Below the pieces are notes generated by a model, which ran no database searches, was not told the DNA's origin, and was given only the letters and a program-made list of their open reading frames with translations. This document shows positions 8,496 to 18,215 of a DNA stretch of 64,000 bases, piece after piece. The first letter of the stretch is position 1. Every line of letters begins with the position of its first letter. The stretch comes from Dothistroma septosporum (taxonomy: Eukaryota; Ascomycota; Dothideomycetes; Mycosphaerellales; Mycosphaerellaceae). The DNA is taken from contig NBZP02000013.1 of the NCBI GenBank assembly GCA_002236755.2, forward strand, positions 867,550 through 931,549, in the 5' to 3' direction. The position numbers were made by a program, and so were the translations under genes.

Positions 8496-11400
8496 TTAGA
8501 AAGCCCCCCGGATTTTGGCGTAAAGCTCCGTGTCCAAGAAGTTATAATGCGGATCAAAAATACAAAACGGCGCCCTCAGGAGTGTATCCGCCGTCGGCCT
8601 CTCCCCAGGGTCAATCGTGAAACAATCGTACATGAAGCTCAGCGCTGCAGGTCCTACAACCGTACTGACATCGTCTGGAATCGGCGGGGCCTGGTTCAAA
8701 GATCCCAGCTTGTAAATCGCCCCGATGGCTTCTTCCTTACTCCAAGGGCGTCGGCCTGCGAACATTTCCAGAACGACGCAGCCAAGCGACCAGATGTCGA
8801 CCTTCGCGGAGTAGCCGGCGGAGGACGTGACGTCGAGGGAAGAAGAAGTGGAAGAAGAAGTGGAGGTTGCGGCGGTGAGAGTCTGGGATTGGGCGCGGAT
8901 GACCTCGGGGGCCATCCAGAAGACGGAGCCTTGCATGCTGTTGGTGATGTCGTTGTTGTAGGGGTTGGCGCTGCGTTTGGAAATTCCAAAATCGGATATT
9001 TTGCACGTTCCGTCGAGGTCTAGGAGAATGTTGTCTGCTTTCAGGTCACGGTGGAGGATGCCCTCGCTGTGGAGGTATGCCAGACCGCAAAGAGTTTGGC
9101 GTGTCAAGGAGCTGACCACGGGTTCCTCGAAGCGGCCGTGTTTGCGGAGGCAGGAGCCTACGCTGCCACCAGAGATGTACTCGAGGAAGATGGAGATGCT
9201 GTATTCCTTACGTTCGCATCCCAAGTACTGAACGATGTTGACGTGATCGAGGTGCTGCATGGTGTCAATCTCGAGGTCGAGGGCCTTTACCATTTCGCGA
9301 ATCTTGGCTGGGTCGGTGTTGGCCGCTTTGGGGTTGACCTCGACCTGCTTCACGGCTAGCAGTTCACCTGTCGTCGTGTTCATACCGAGGTAGACGCGAC
9401 CGAAAGTCCCCTTGCCAATGAGCTGGCCGCGCATCCATTTGAATGTTGGTTGGCGTTCCGGCTTGATGTGCTGCACGTTGCCGATTGGGATGGTGTCCTG
9501 TGGGATGGTATCCAGGTTCGTGATAAGACGACTTCCACGCTGAGGCTTGACTTGCTCGATCTTCGCGCCGAACATCTTTGTACTCTTGCGACGCACGATA
9601 CCCGCATTGTCACTCTTCAATGTGCTGATCCTATTATTCGGCAGAGGAGTGTGAACAGGAAGTCCTGGTGTGGGCATGCCGACAGTGCTGGGTGCCCGGC
9701 TCGAAAATGTCGAAGATGACAGTGACGGGTGATGCGATGGTCCACCCAGGTGAGAGTAGTTGTTTTTGACCACATCGCGAATCGATTTCGTTCGACCCAA
9801 ACCTCCCGACTTGCGGATACTACGCTCGGCTACAGTCCCGGTCTTGAGCGTTGACTCCTCACTGCCAAGTATGCTAACGTTTTCGACGCTTGATGCCGGT
9901 GTTGTGGTGCGGCTGATGTTCACGCTTAGCTCAGAAGACGAAGGCTTTGAGTTGAGTGTCGACTTGTCGGTTGACTTGTCGCTTGTGAGAGGACTGTTCT
10001 CAGCACCCTCTTCGCCTTCGCCCATCGGTTGATCTAGGTCCACGTTCGGAAAGAAGTTGTCGAGCCTCTCGGCAATATCCTCAACAGGCGGACGGAACTC
10101 GTCGGCAAAGCTATCTCGACGATTGACGCCAAACGGCGCAGGATAGTCGGGGGAATCAGTTGACCAAGGCCCTGGAGATGAAGCCGACTGAGGATCAAAG
10201 GATCCACTGATGGTTTCGATGTCGCTAAAACCACCAACTTCAGGCTTGTCCAGAGGTGGTTTCTTTGGAGACTCGAACTTCACAATAGGTCGCGATGTCT
10301 TGAGCTTCAGCTCTGGTCTGTTCGGCGAACGAGCTGGAGATTCAGTGCCGGTGACACCGAGAATCTTCTTCGCCTTTCGCTGCGAGGGCGTCTCCGATGC
10401 CTTCAACTTCTCCTTCTGCTTCGCCAGTGGTATTGCAAACAAGCCATCATCAGAATCGTCCTCATCAGAGTCAAATGCGCCAATGTTCGGAGACGGCGCG
10501 AAATCGGGTTCGTGCTCAGGGACATCGAACTGTGGACCACGCTTGCTCATCATCCTGCTCAACGAGGTTGGAGGCGGTTGGGATGAGCTTGGACTGAGGT
10601 CCGGACTGTGCGACCGGCCTTGAATTTGGAGCTTCGCGACCATCGGATTAGATGGAAGACGAATAGACAGCTGAGGCCGCTGACTGGCCTTGAGAGTGTC
10701 TTCATCATCTTCCTCCTCCTCTTCGTTGTAAGCTGGGACGTTGAACATCTGGCCGCCCTTTGATCTAGTAGTGTTCGGACTTCGTGGAGTTCCACTGGCG
10801 GGACTCGACCGACCACCAGATGCAGTGCGATTGAAGTCAATGCCAGCCAATGCTCGTTGATGACCCTCATCGCCTGCGAGAAGATCTGGGGCAGTTGTCG
10901 ATTGCTGCAGCGACGACGGTATCAGTGGCGCGCCTCCTGCGGGAGCGCTGCTCGGCGCAGCAATCGCGCCGGCAGCCTTCCCTGCGCCAGCTAACGCAGC
11001 GCCAATGCCTCTAGTGGACGGCCGCTTGCCCTCTTCTTCCGGTAGCGAGCCACTTGAGATCCTCTTCCATGGCTCCTCCTTACGACTGTTCCAGCTCGTG
11101 CGGGTGGTCGGGCCTTGCTTCTTCGTGAGACTGTTAGCTTTCACCAGCGTCGACGTTGGCTCCGGTACAGGTGGTGCCCTGCGCATGGGCTGAAAGCCAT
11201 CGGTCTTCCTTTCGTCATTGTTCGATTCGGAAGAGAGCGGCCGGTGACCAAACTGCCTCTCCAGATCGTATGGAGAATGCCGTGGGCTGTCGAAATTGTG
11301 CACACGCTTCCCGTTCGCATCTAGCAGTGTCATAGACTCGCGCTTGGCCTTGTAGAACTGCTGCTTACGTTCTGTGTCTCGTCTGTGTTGCTCAGCTCGG

Positions 11401-14378
11401 GCTGCCAGGAGAGCTTGCTGCTGCTCATAAGGTAACTTTTGGAAATCCTGCTGTAGCATACCCTCTTGGAGGACTGCTTGAACCTCAGGCTGTCTGGCGT
11501 CCCCATCCTTGGGCAGATTGAGTAGCTGAGCGGCCTTCTCTGGAACCAAGGTACTGCCATCAGATCTCAAAGTCGAGGGAGATCCAATATCTTGATCTTG
11601 CAGCCGCCTCCGTGTACCTTCCTCCATGGTGTTCGCGCTGAATGATGCTTTAGAGAACGGCGAGGTCGGAAGAACGGACAAGCCAAGCCCAGCACTCTCC
11701 GGCGGCTGTGGCATGTCCCCTGGTACTCGAACAAAGAGCTTGAGATCACCAGTAGGACTGGCCAGTTTCGATCGCACATTCATCAGCATATCGTCGGTCA
11801 GACCTTCCTGGTGCTCGATCTTGCCCGGCGCCGTGATGTGAATAGACAGATCCGGAGTCTCAGGCACACCGAGGTTGAAGCAGATCTCAGTCTTGAGCTG
11901 ATCCGCTGTTTCGACCACCGTAATGTCGATAAGACGATAATTCCAACCATCAGGTGTCACGAAGATGTATTTCTTATCACCCTCTCGTGCCTGCGGACGT
12001 CCTCGAGGATCGGCAGAAACGACGTCGCTGGAGCCGGCGCTCAAGTGCTGCTCTTTTCTGGAATTTGGCCGCTCGCTCAGAGAAATGTCTGATGTAGCAG
12101 GTCCAACTTTTCCTCCATATGGATGACGCATAAGGCCAGGACTGACTGGCCCATGCTCTTCGTCCGGCGATGGATGCTCGTCTTTCCTGCGATTCCGTCT
12201 GAACTTCTCCCATAACCCTTTGTGCTCTTTCGCGCTTGCGGGATTATCTCGGCTGCTTCCTCGCATGCTACTGTCCGTAGGTAGAGGCCTTGAGCCATCA
12301 TTACCATTCCTCCTCTCACCCGCATAATCTTCTCCAGCATTCTTGGTCACGTCGTTCTCGCTACTTGATGCAAGACCAGCGTAGAATCTACTGCCATTCG
12401 AGGTGAGGTGTTGCGGGATATTCGTGTCTGAACTTGGTCCACGAAAATGACTTGAGCCGCTGGGAAAGCGGGTGTGGCCAGCGATCGAGCTCGGCCGAGC
12501 GTTCATGAGTCCCGGACTCTGCTGTGGACTCGCTCGGAATGATGTGCTCGGGTCGCCAGTGCTGCCGCTAGGTGAGGCATGCCTCCGCATATCGTTCAGA
12601 TTGCGAAGAGCTGAGCGTGAATGCTCAGCTCTCTCCGTATCATTCAGCGAATTCGTGAAAGAGTCCAATGTGACTGATCGACTGCCAGGAACCTTGCTTG
12701 GGTTTGTGGGTATAGGCAGCGTATTTCCAGGCGAGCTGTCCCCTCCATCCGTGGTGTTTGGAGTTGAGCCAAAGGCATCATTTCTCGTTAGATTGGGCGA
12801 GCTTTCCATGCCACCAGCATCGGTGCCTGCACTCTTTGTGTACTGGTTGGAGTCACGCCTGGTATTGTTGTGCAGCGGAAGACTGGTAGTACTGCTTGCT
12901 GCTGCCGTGGAAGGTGTCGCTGCACCACCATTCTTGACCACATCTCGAACCAGCTTACGCAGCCTTCGGCCCTCCTCACGCTCCTTGTTCTGATCCCATA
13001 CCACGCCATTAGCAGTGCACATTCTGGCGACCTGCGGAAGTAGTGTCTGAGGGACGAATCCGATGTTGCGATTCCTATCTCGCCCACCGATATCCAGGAA
13101 TTGCGTGCCATGCACATTCAATTGCTGGAACGCCGACTGCCACTCTTTGGAGAATGCATGGGCTGCCAGCCAAATCTGGACTCTCTCTGCCGGCCAATTC
13201 TGATCGTGTGGCGAGGCCGGAGCGTCGGCAGAGGAAGAGTGATCGCGATTTGAGGCAGAATCGTTGCTCTGAATGAGGTGCTGGCTCAAAGCTCCTCTGC
13301 TCGCATCTGCTGGCGAAGTGTGTTGTTCCGTCTCTTTCGCAGGCAGGATCAGCGTTCTCTGTCTGCCTGTGGTTGGCGTAGCAGGTGGCATGGTGTGCTG
13401 CTGCTGCGGAGGCACAGACTGCGATTGAACCGGGATCTGCTGCTGCTGAAATGAGATGTTGCTGTGATTGTGGCTCTGATTGTGGTTGTACCATGTTCCT
13501 GCATCTTGCTGCCTGTACGCAGGATCATTCCCATAATACTGCCAAGCATCAGTTGTGGACGTAAAGTCCTGGGAAGCGCCTCTGTAGTAGCTTTGATGCG
13601 TTGCATGCGCCGCCGGTCGTGAAGGCATAGAGCTGGGAGTATGCAGCGGAGGTATGCCCACTCCTGGCCCGAAGCTTCCGCCGTCTGGGATGTAGGTTGC
13701 AGAAGTCAGAGGAGCATTATCATTCAGCGGCGGCAGATTCGCGTACTCAAAGTAGAGACTGGGATCGTATGCGCGTGGTTCCCGCGCTTGGTTCTGCGGT
13801 GGAGGCGGGGGATAGGCAGCTTGGTGGGCACGGTTCCAGTAGGTGTTGGGCTGGCCTGGCGGCGGAGGAACAAACGGGGCATGCGGCTGGGTCGCGCTCA
13901 TGGGCAGTCTGGGAGGCGGCGGTGGAAACGCCATGCCCGGTTGAGGCTGCGGCTGCTGTAGAGGAGGCGGCGGAGGGATGTAGCCCTGGCCCACGCGCTG
14001 CGACTCCGAGACATGGCGAGCGCCAGGCGCTGCCCATTGCGACTGTTGCATTGTAGTTCCAGGCGTAGACGACGTGGCCCGTCCTTGGTTCATGCCCTGG
14101 TCAGCATAAGTATGCGCCCGCGGTCGCGGCGAAGTGGAGCACGGAGGAGTGGATGTAATGGGTGGATAGGGCGAGTTGGAGGCCCCTTGAGGGCGCAATA
14201 GCGAAGTCGCGTGGGCAGTCAGGGTATTGGTAGCGGGAATGTCGTGCAGGACGAGACCGCCGTTGCAAGGTAGCGGTACGGCTAGCTGGTGCGCACCACG
14301 AAGATGCGCCGGTGTCGATCGGTGAGATTCGTCGGACGCGGATCTGTTGCTGTTAGATCTCTGGCGGCCCGACAGCAT
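8496..14378 (-). CDS. BCK1: MAPKKK of the cell wall integrity pathway, BCK1/BckA orthologue
   Basis: 1960 aa in one open frame starting MLSGRQRSNSNRS. The N-terminal third is Pro/Gln/Ser-rich; a SAM-like region (WPAERVQIWLAAHAFSKEW) lies near residue 395, and a Ras-associating-like segment (KKYIFVTPDGWNYRLIDI) near 810. A long Ser/Pro-rich, phospho-acceptor-rich middle leads to the kinase domain at about 1646-1960: glycine loop IGKGTFGRVYLG, VAIK-type Lys in AVKQVEV (Lys1677), HRDLKADN, DFGISKRS and WSLGCVVLEMFAGRRPW. Known role: it receives Pkc1 signal and activates Mkk and then the Slt2/MpkA MAP kinase. An unusual Ser/Thr-rich insertion of roughly 22 residues sits after the APEVIRAQ motif. 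The lack of introns over 5.9 kb is plausible but was not tested. Confidence 0.95.
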   Translation of the reverse strand: MLSGRQRSNSNRSASDESHRSTPAHLRGAHQLAVPLPCNGGLVLHDIPATNTLTAHATSLLRPQGASNSPYPPITSTPPCSTSPRPRAHTYADQGMNQGRATSSTPGTTMQQSQWAAPGARHVSESQRVGQGYIPPPPPLQQPQPQPGMAFPPPPPRLPMSATQPHAPFVPPPPGQPNTYWNRAHQAAYPPPPPQNQAREPRAYDPSLYFEYANLPPLNDNAPLTSATYIPDGGSFGPGVGIPPLHTPSSMPSRPAAHATHQSYYRGASQDFTSTTDAWQYYGNDPAYRQQDAGTWYNHNQSHNHSNISFQQQQIPVQSQSVPPQQQHTMPPATPTTGRQRTLILPAKETEQHTSPADASRGALSQHLIQSNDSASNRDHSSSADAPASPHDQNWPAERVQIWLAAHAFSKEWQSAFQQLNVHGTQFLDIGGRDRNRNIGFVPQTLLPQVARMCTANGVVWDQNKEREEGRRLRKLVRDVVKNGGAATPSTAAASSTTSLPLHNNTRRDSNQYTKSAGTDAGGMESSPNLTRNDAFGSTPNTTDGGDSSPGNTLPIPTNPSKVPGSRSVTLDSFTNSLNDTERAEHSRSALRNLNDMRRHASPSGSTGDPSTSFRASPQQSPGLMNARPSSIAGHTRFPSGSSHFRGPSSDTNIPQHLTSNGSRFYAGLASSSENDVTKNAGEDYAGERRNGNDGSRPLPTDSSMRGSSRDNPASAKEHKGLWEKFRRNRRKDEHPSPDEEHGPVSPGLMRHPYGGKVGPATSDISLSERPNSRKEQHLSAGSSDVVSADPRGRPQAREGDKKYIFVTPDGWNYRLIDITVVETADQLKTEICFNLGVPETPDLSIHITAPGKIEHQEGLTDDMLMNVRSKLASPTGDLKLFVRVPGDMPQPPESAGLGLSVLPTSPFSKASFSANTMEEGTRRRLQDQDIGSPSTLRSDGSTLVPEKAAQLLNLPKDGDARQPEVQAVLQEGMLQQDFQKLPYEQQQALLAARAEQHRRDTERKQQFYKAKRESMTLLDANGKRVHNFDSPRHSPYDLERQFGHRPLSSESNNDERKTDGFQPMRRAPPVPEPTSTLVKANSLTKKQGPTTRTSWNSRKEEPWKRISSGSLPEEEGKRPSTRGIGAALAGAGKAAGAIAAPSSAPAGGAPLIPSSLQQSTTAPDLLAGDEGHQRALAGIDFNRTASGGRSSPASGTPRSPNTTRSKGGQMFNVPAYNEEEEEDDEDTLKASQRPQLSIRLPSNPMVAKLQIQGRSHSPDLSPSSSQPPPTSLSRMMSKRGPQFDVPEHEPDFAPSPNIGAFDSDEDDSDDGLFAIPLAKQKEKLKASETPSQRKAKKILGVTGTESPARSPNRPELKLKTSRPIVKFESPKKPPLDKPEVGGFSDIETISGSFDPQSASSPGPWSTDSPDYPAPFGVNRRDSFADEFRPPVEDIAERLDNFFPNVDLDQPMGEGEEGAENSPLTSDKSTDKSTLNSKPSSSELSVNISRTTTPASSVENVSILGSEESTLKTGTVAERSIRKSGGLGRTKSIRDVVKNNYSHLGGPSHHPSLSSSTFSSRAPSTVGMPTPGLPVHTPLPNNRISTLKSDNAGIVRRKSTKMFGAKIEQVKPQRGSRLITNLDTIPQDTIPIGNVQHIKPERQPTFKWMRGQLIGKGTFGRVYLGMNTTTGELLAVKQVEVNPKAANTDPAKIREMVKALDLEIDTMQHLDHVNIVQYLGCERKEYSISIFLEYISGGSVGSCLRKHGRFEEPVVSSLTRQTLCGLAYLHSEGILHRDLKADNILLDLDGTCKISDFGISKRSANPYNNDITNSMQGSVFWMAPEVIRAQSQTLTAATSTSSSTSSSLDVTSSAGYSAKVDIWSLGCVVLEMFAGRRPWSKEEAIGAIYKLGSLNQAPPIPDDVSTVVGPAALSFMYDCFTIDPGERPTADTLLRAPFCIFDPHYNFLDTELYAKIRGAF

Positions 14379-15830
14379 GAAGCGTTATCGATTAGTTCTG
14401 GCACGCTGCCTCGCAAGACAACCGCTCCCGCTCCTGGCTGAAGATGCACCACGATCTCCGAGCACGCAGGCAGAGGGCGGTAATGCTATGTCCGGCTCAC
14501 GCCATGTCCTTGATCGTGATTGATGGGTGTAGAATGTTCGCTATGCGGTGCCTGGCCTCGTTCACCTGCTGTGCCAATGCGCCATCCAGGCTCTTCGTCC
14601 CGGCCCCGGTCGCGTCCTAGCTCTGTCACCGGTGTCGCCGTCGACGAGATGAAGTCCGATTTGCGCCCGCCGCTGCAGACGAAGGTGGGTGTGTGGATGG
14701 ATGGGTGGAAGCTGCTCCCGCACCAAGACCAACGCGGGAACTAGCACCAATCGTTCTCGTGAAACAAGCGTTTCGCATCGAATGCCTTCCAGCTAGGTAC
14801 ATGTACTTATCAAAGACCACAAAGACGAGCATCCACGTCAGCGAGATCAGGGACACTGCGGTCGCAATGCTACACCGACAACCATATGATACGCGGCACA
14901 ATGGTCGACAGCGAATGTTGACGCCTGCCGCCTTCAATGCGGTCGACGGCTCCACCGGGCGTGTTTCAGTCTTTCTTCACGCCCAAGTCTCCAGTCTCGC
15001 AGCTGTGCAACGGTAACGGCTGCAGATCCAGCATGTTGTGGTCTCGCGACACCACGGCATCTGCTCTGCTCGGACCAACCACTGCGCGCACTTTCGAAGG
15101 GCGACCTCTTTCCCAGCAGCCCTGCCTCGTCTCACGCGGCCATCGGCAAGCGATGTCCGCCTCAAACACTCATTGGACAACGCCCTTACCGAGCAACGCT
15201 GATCGGCCGACATCCACGTGTTGGACCACAGCAGTTTGCAGATATACTGGCCAAGCTGATCCGTGGTGGGCGGCGGGGATCCATTCCTGGAGAGCCGACA
15301 ACAAGACTTCTGACGTGAGGCCAATACCTGATAGCCTTCACAGTGTTGTTGACACAAGAGTATGTTTGTGCGATCGTGAAACATCGATGTTCACTACTCT
15401 ATACACCACAAGCCCCCGTGTCCTGGATCATGACAGTCCAGAGCCACTGCGCAACAGCTCCTGCCATTTGCCTGAAATGGGACTGTTGCCGGGACAAGCA
15501 ACAACGTCATCGCTATTGTCTACATTTACACGTTCATGTATGGGATTACATGTACTCCTACTGCGGTCTGGCTCATCAAGACACAAGACAGCATCACTAC
15601 TAAGTGATACAGAGACGCTGCCGGCCACGCTGCTATCGCGCAGGTGAATGGTCGATAGTGAGCTCCGATTACGCCATGCCCTCTCTGCTAGATGCGAAGC
15701 TGCTGTTTACGCTTCATGAGAAGGTAAGCGTGTCCAGCCATATTGACTCGAGTCACTGTTGTGATCAAGTCGAAGCAGCGATTGCATTGCACATCATCCT
15801 CAAAGTTGAAGACTGAAGACATTCTCGTAA
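14379..15830. other. gene-poor interval upstream of BCK1
   Basis: About 1.45 kb beginning with the BCK1 upstream region. Several short frames exist on both strands but none shows a domain, a signal peptide with a continuation, or a convincing spliced model. Nothing further seen. Confidence 0.4.
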
Positions 15831-15831
15831 A

Positions 15832-16601
15832 GTGAACTTCCGTAGAGTTCTTGCAACAGCCTTTGCAGTGTTCGTGTGCTTCGGTGCAGAAGGGCACAAG
15901 GTATATCTCATGAAGCATGCTACCAAGAAATCAGTCACTGATGTCTTCTCCGTCAACGTGTCTGCCATCGCGACTGGTCCAAAGCGCTTGATACTGCTCC
16001 TTGGTACTAACAATGGCTCCGACCTCGACCTGGACAAAGCAGCGACCTCAAGCAGTGCTTCCCAGCCACCTGCTCGACTCAGCCGACCACTGTGACCTCT
16101 ACGTCAACCACGCTACCATCCGATGTCTTCCGCTCCACCAATACGCTATCGGCTCTGAGCTCGAGCGGAGCTCGCCTTGATACAAGCTACTCCATCACCG
16201 TTACTCCAGACATGAGATCAACAAGGACCACTTCTCGCCTGACCCCTACTACAATATCGCTCGATCCTTGTACTCTGCCCGTGACAGTAGTGACTTGCGC
16301 GACTGGACTTCTCTTGTTGTATTCCATGGAACGGATTCCAGTAACGTACTTCACAGCGGCCAGCATGATAACAATCTCAAGCCAAGCCGCAACATTATAT
16401 CCTACGCCCGAAATTGTGACTTCGGATGGTGAGGTCCTCAAGTCGTGTCTTCCTGCCGCGCAGGCGAATGGCATGGGGATTGGTGGGTGCATCGTAGTCA
16501 GGACGAATCTAGGGAACAGTGGTAGCGCGGGAAGTGGCGCGCCGGCGCAATACACGGGGGCTGCGAAGAAGGCTGCGAGCGCTGACGGGAGTCCTCTCTA
16601 G
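15832..16601 (+). pseudogene. Ser/Thr-rich secreted-protein-like remnant
   Basis: Two overlapping frames look like pieces of one Ser/Thr-rich extracellular protein. A hydrophobic start (VLATAFAVFVCF) opens at 15832 but lacks an ATG. The second frame (16092-16601, 169 codons) extends upstream through DLKQCFPATCSTQPTTVTST, is rich in Ser and Thr, and finishes with a Gly/Ala/Ser tail (NSGSAGSGAPAQYTGAAKK) like the region before a GPI site, but without the final hydrophobic segment. No start codon joins the pieces. I read it as a decayed gene; it could also be chance composition. Confidence 0.25.
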
Positions 16602-16677
16602 TAGTGGAAAGTGCTGTTCTTCAAGATCTCATATGCCTCGTCGTCGCAGAAGAGTCATCTCATCTATCATACAACAC

Positions 16678-17605
16678 TCACCATGGCAACTGCAACGGGG
16701 TAGACAGTTTGGCTTTAGGTCCCAAGACATGCTCGGCAGTTCCAATATCTCTGCATAAGCATCAGCGCGCGTTCTCTCTCGAAAGACGCCAGAAATACGC
16801 ACCCCGGTCCTCTCGGCGCCCAATAGGTGCCAGTCTTACTGATGTCGAACGTTTCGACCCATTCCCGCAAAGACTTTGCACTCTCGTCCGGCGTCACAGC
16901 GCCTCCTTCATCCCAGAACTTATCGAAGCCGACACCGGCAGTCATTTCAGTCCTCATAAAAGCAGGATGCACCAAACCTACAGCTACACCAGCGTCTTTC
17001 AAGTCGAAGGAGAGCAATTTTCCGACCATGTTCAACGCAGCTTTGCTTCCGTGATGGGCGAAATTTCCACCTCCCTCTGAGGCGTGCCGCAGGGCAATGC
17101 TGCCGGCTTCACTACTCACCTGCATTGTACAAACCGCTTCAGTATGCGTGACCCAATCTCAGGAATGACCGCACCTACCAAAATCACTTTGCTGCCCTTC
17201 TCCAAAAGTCCTGCTTTCCAAAGGCTCTGCACGACAAACACGGGTCCGATGGCACAGACCTTGTACGTGAAGACTTCCTTGTCAAAGTCGGGCTCATCTA
17301 GCGACTCCTTGGGGAAGTACCCGGCAGACACAATGACCACATCTTGCCGCTCATTCCGCAAACCAGAGACTATGGTGGTGCCGGCTTGAGATTCGGAGAT
17401 GTCTACACCTGTGATCCATCGAATCCCAAGACTATCATCTGGCGTTTCGGACCGGGCTAATGGGATTGTCAATGTATATAGCAATGGCTGCTGATGCAGA
17501 CGGACCTGTGCCAGACACATTGTGGCCTGCTTCATGATATTGTTTGGCGAGCTCCTTGCCGAGTCCACGCGTGGCGCCGACGATGAGAACGTTCTGATGA
17601 GACAT
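16678..17605 (-). CDS. short-chain dehydrogenase/reductase-family protein with atypical active site
   Basis: Four exons: 17506-17605, 17179-17456, 16803-17119 and 16678-16750, giving 255 aa. Introns of 49, 59 and 52 bp all have GT/AG ends and keep frame. The Rossmann start is NVLIVGATRGLGKEL (glycine motif 10-16). The NAG-like position reads VVIVSAGYF, and the serine region is KVILVSSEAGSIAL (Ser128/129). At the catalytic Tyr position the sequence is NFAHHGSKAALNM, so His148 replaces Tyr ahead of Lys152. The C-terminus LQLPW is reached only with the last intron removed. The atypical triad argues for altered chemistry or a non-enzymatic NAD(P)-binding role. The gene is divergent from the Zn2Cys6 factor and possibly controlled by it. 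Confidence 0.85.
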
Positions 17606-18215
17606 CACGATGGCGGTGGAGATACAGACAAGACGAGTGGCTCATCTACTGCATGAAGATGTGTTGCATCTGATCTTGATCGCGCGCGATGTTGAAAGAT
17701 GAAGACAATTGACGTGATGGCCACGGCATCTGCCGACGCGGATCTCAACGACATGGAGACACTGCGGTGGGGACTCCAGGTGGCTCACCACGCCACACAC
17801 GCCACATTTCATCACACCACAACGCGATCTGATCGGTGATCTAAAATTCCTACTCAAAACATTCGCAGAACCACCCGGAAAGTCGCTGTAGGTACGAAAG
17901 CTCGCGAGACATTGCTGCGACGTCATTGGCCAGGACGCTGGTGCTCGTAGATCGAGGCTTCGAAACGACGCTCGCGGCCCTGCAGTAACATCTACCGGCC
18001 AGTGCCACAACGAAGCCGGTATCAACGATGATTACGACAAGTAGCGTCTCGACAACTGACCGCCGGGTGCTGCAGTCCCGAGTACTTGTGATTGCGACTT
18101 CAGACATGCTCGCCTAGCTTCATCATCTTCTTCCAGGTCCCGTTCCGTGCACAACCTAACATCGAAGATTCTAATCCTGACCCAGCCAACACCAAAGCAT
18201 GGGCGCCATTGCCGA
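17606..18215. promoter_or_regulatory. divergent promoter, SDR / Zn2Cys6 factor
   Basis: This 610-bp interval lies between outward starts of an SDR gene and a binuclear zinc cluster regulator. Such factors often bind CGG half-sites in the promoter they share with a target. I did not identify a clear palindromic CGG pair by eye. Confidence 0.5.
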
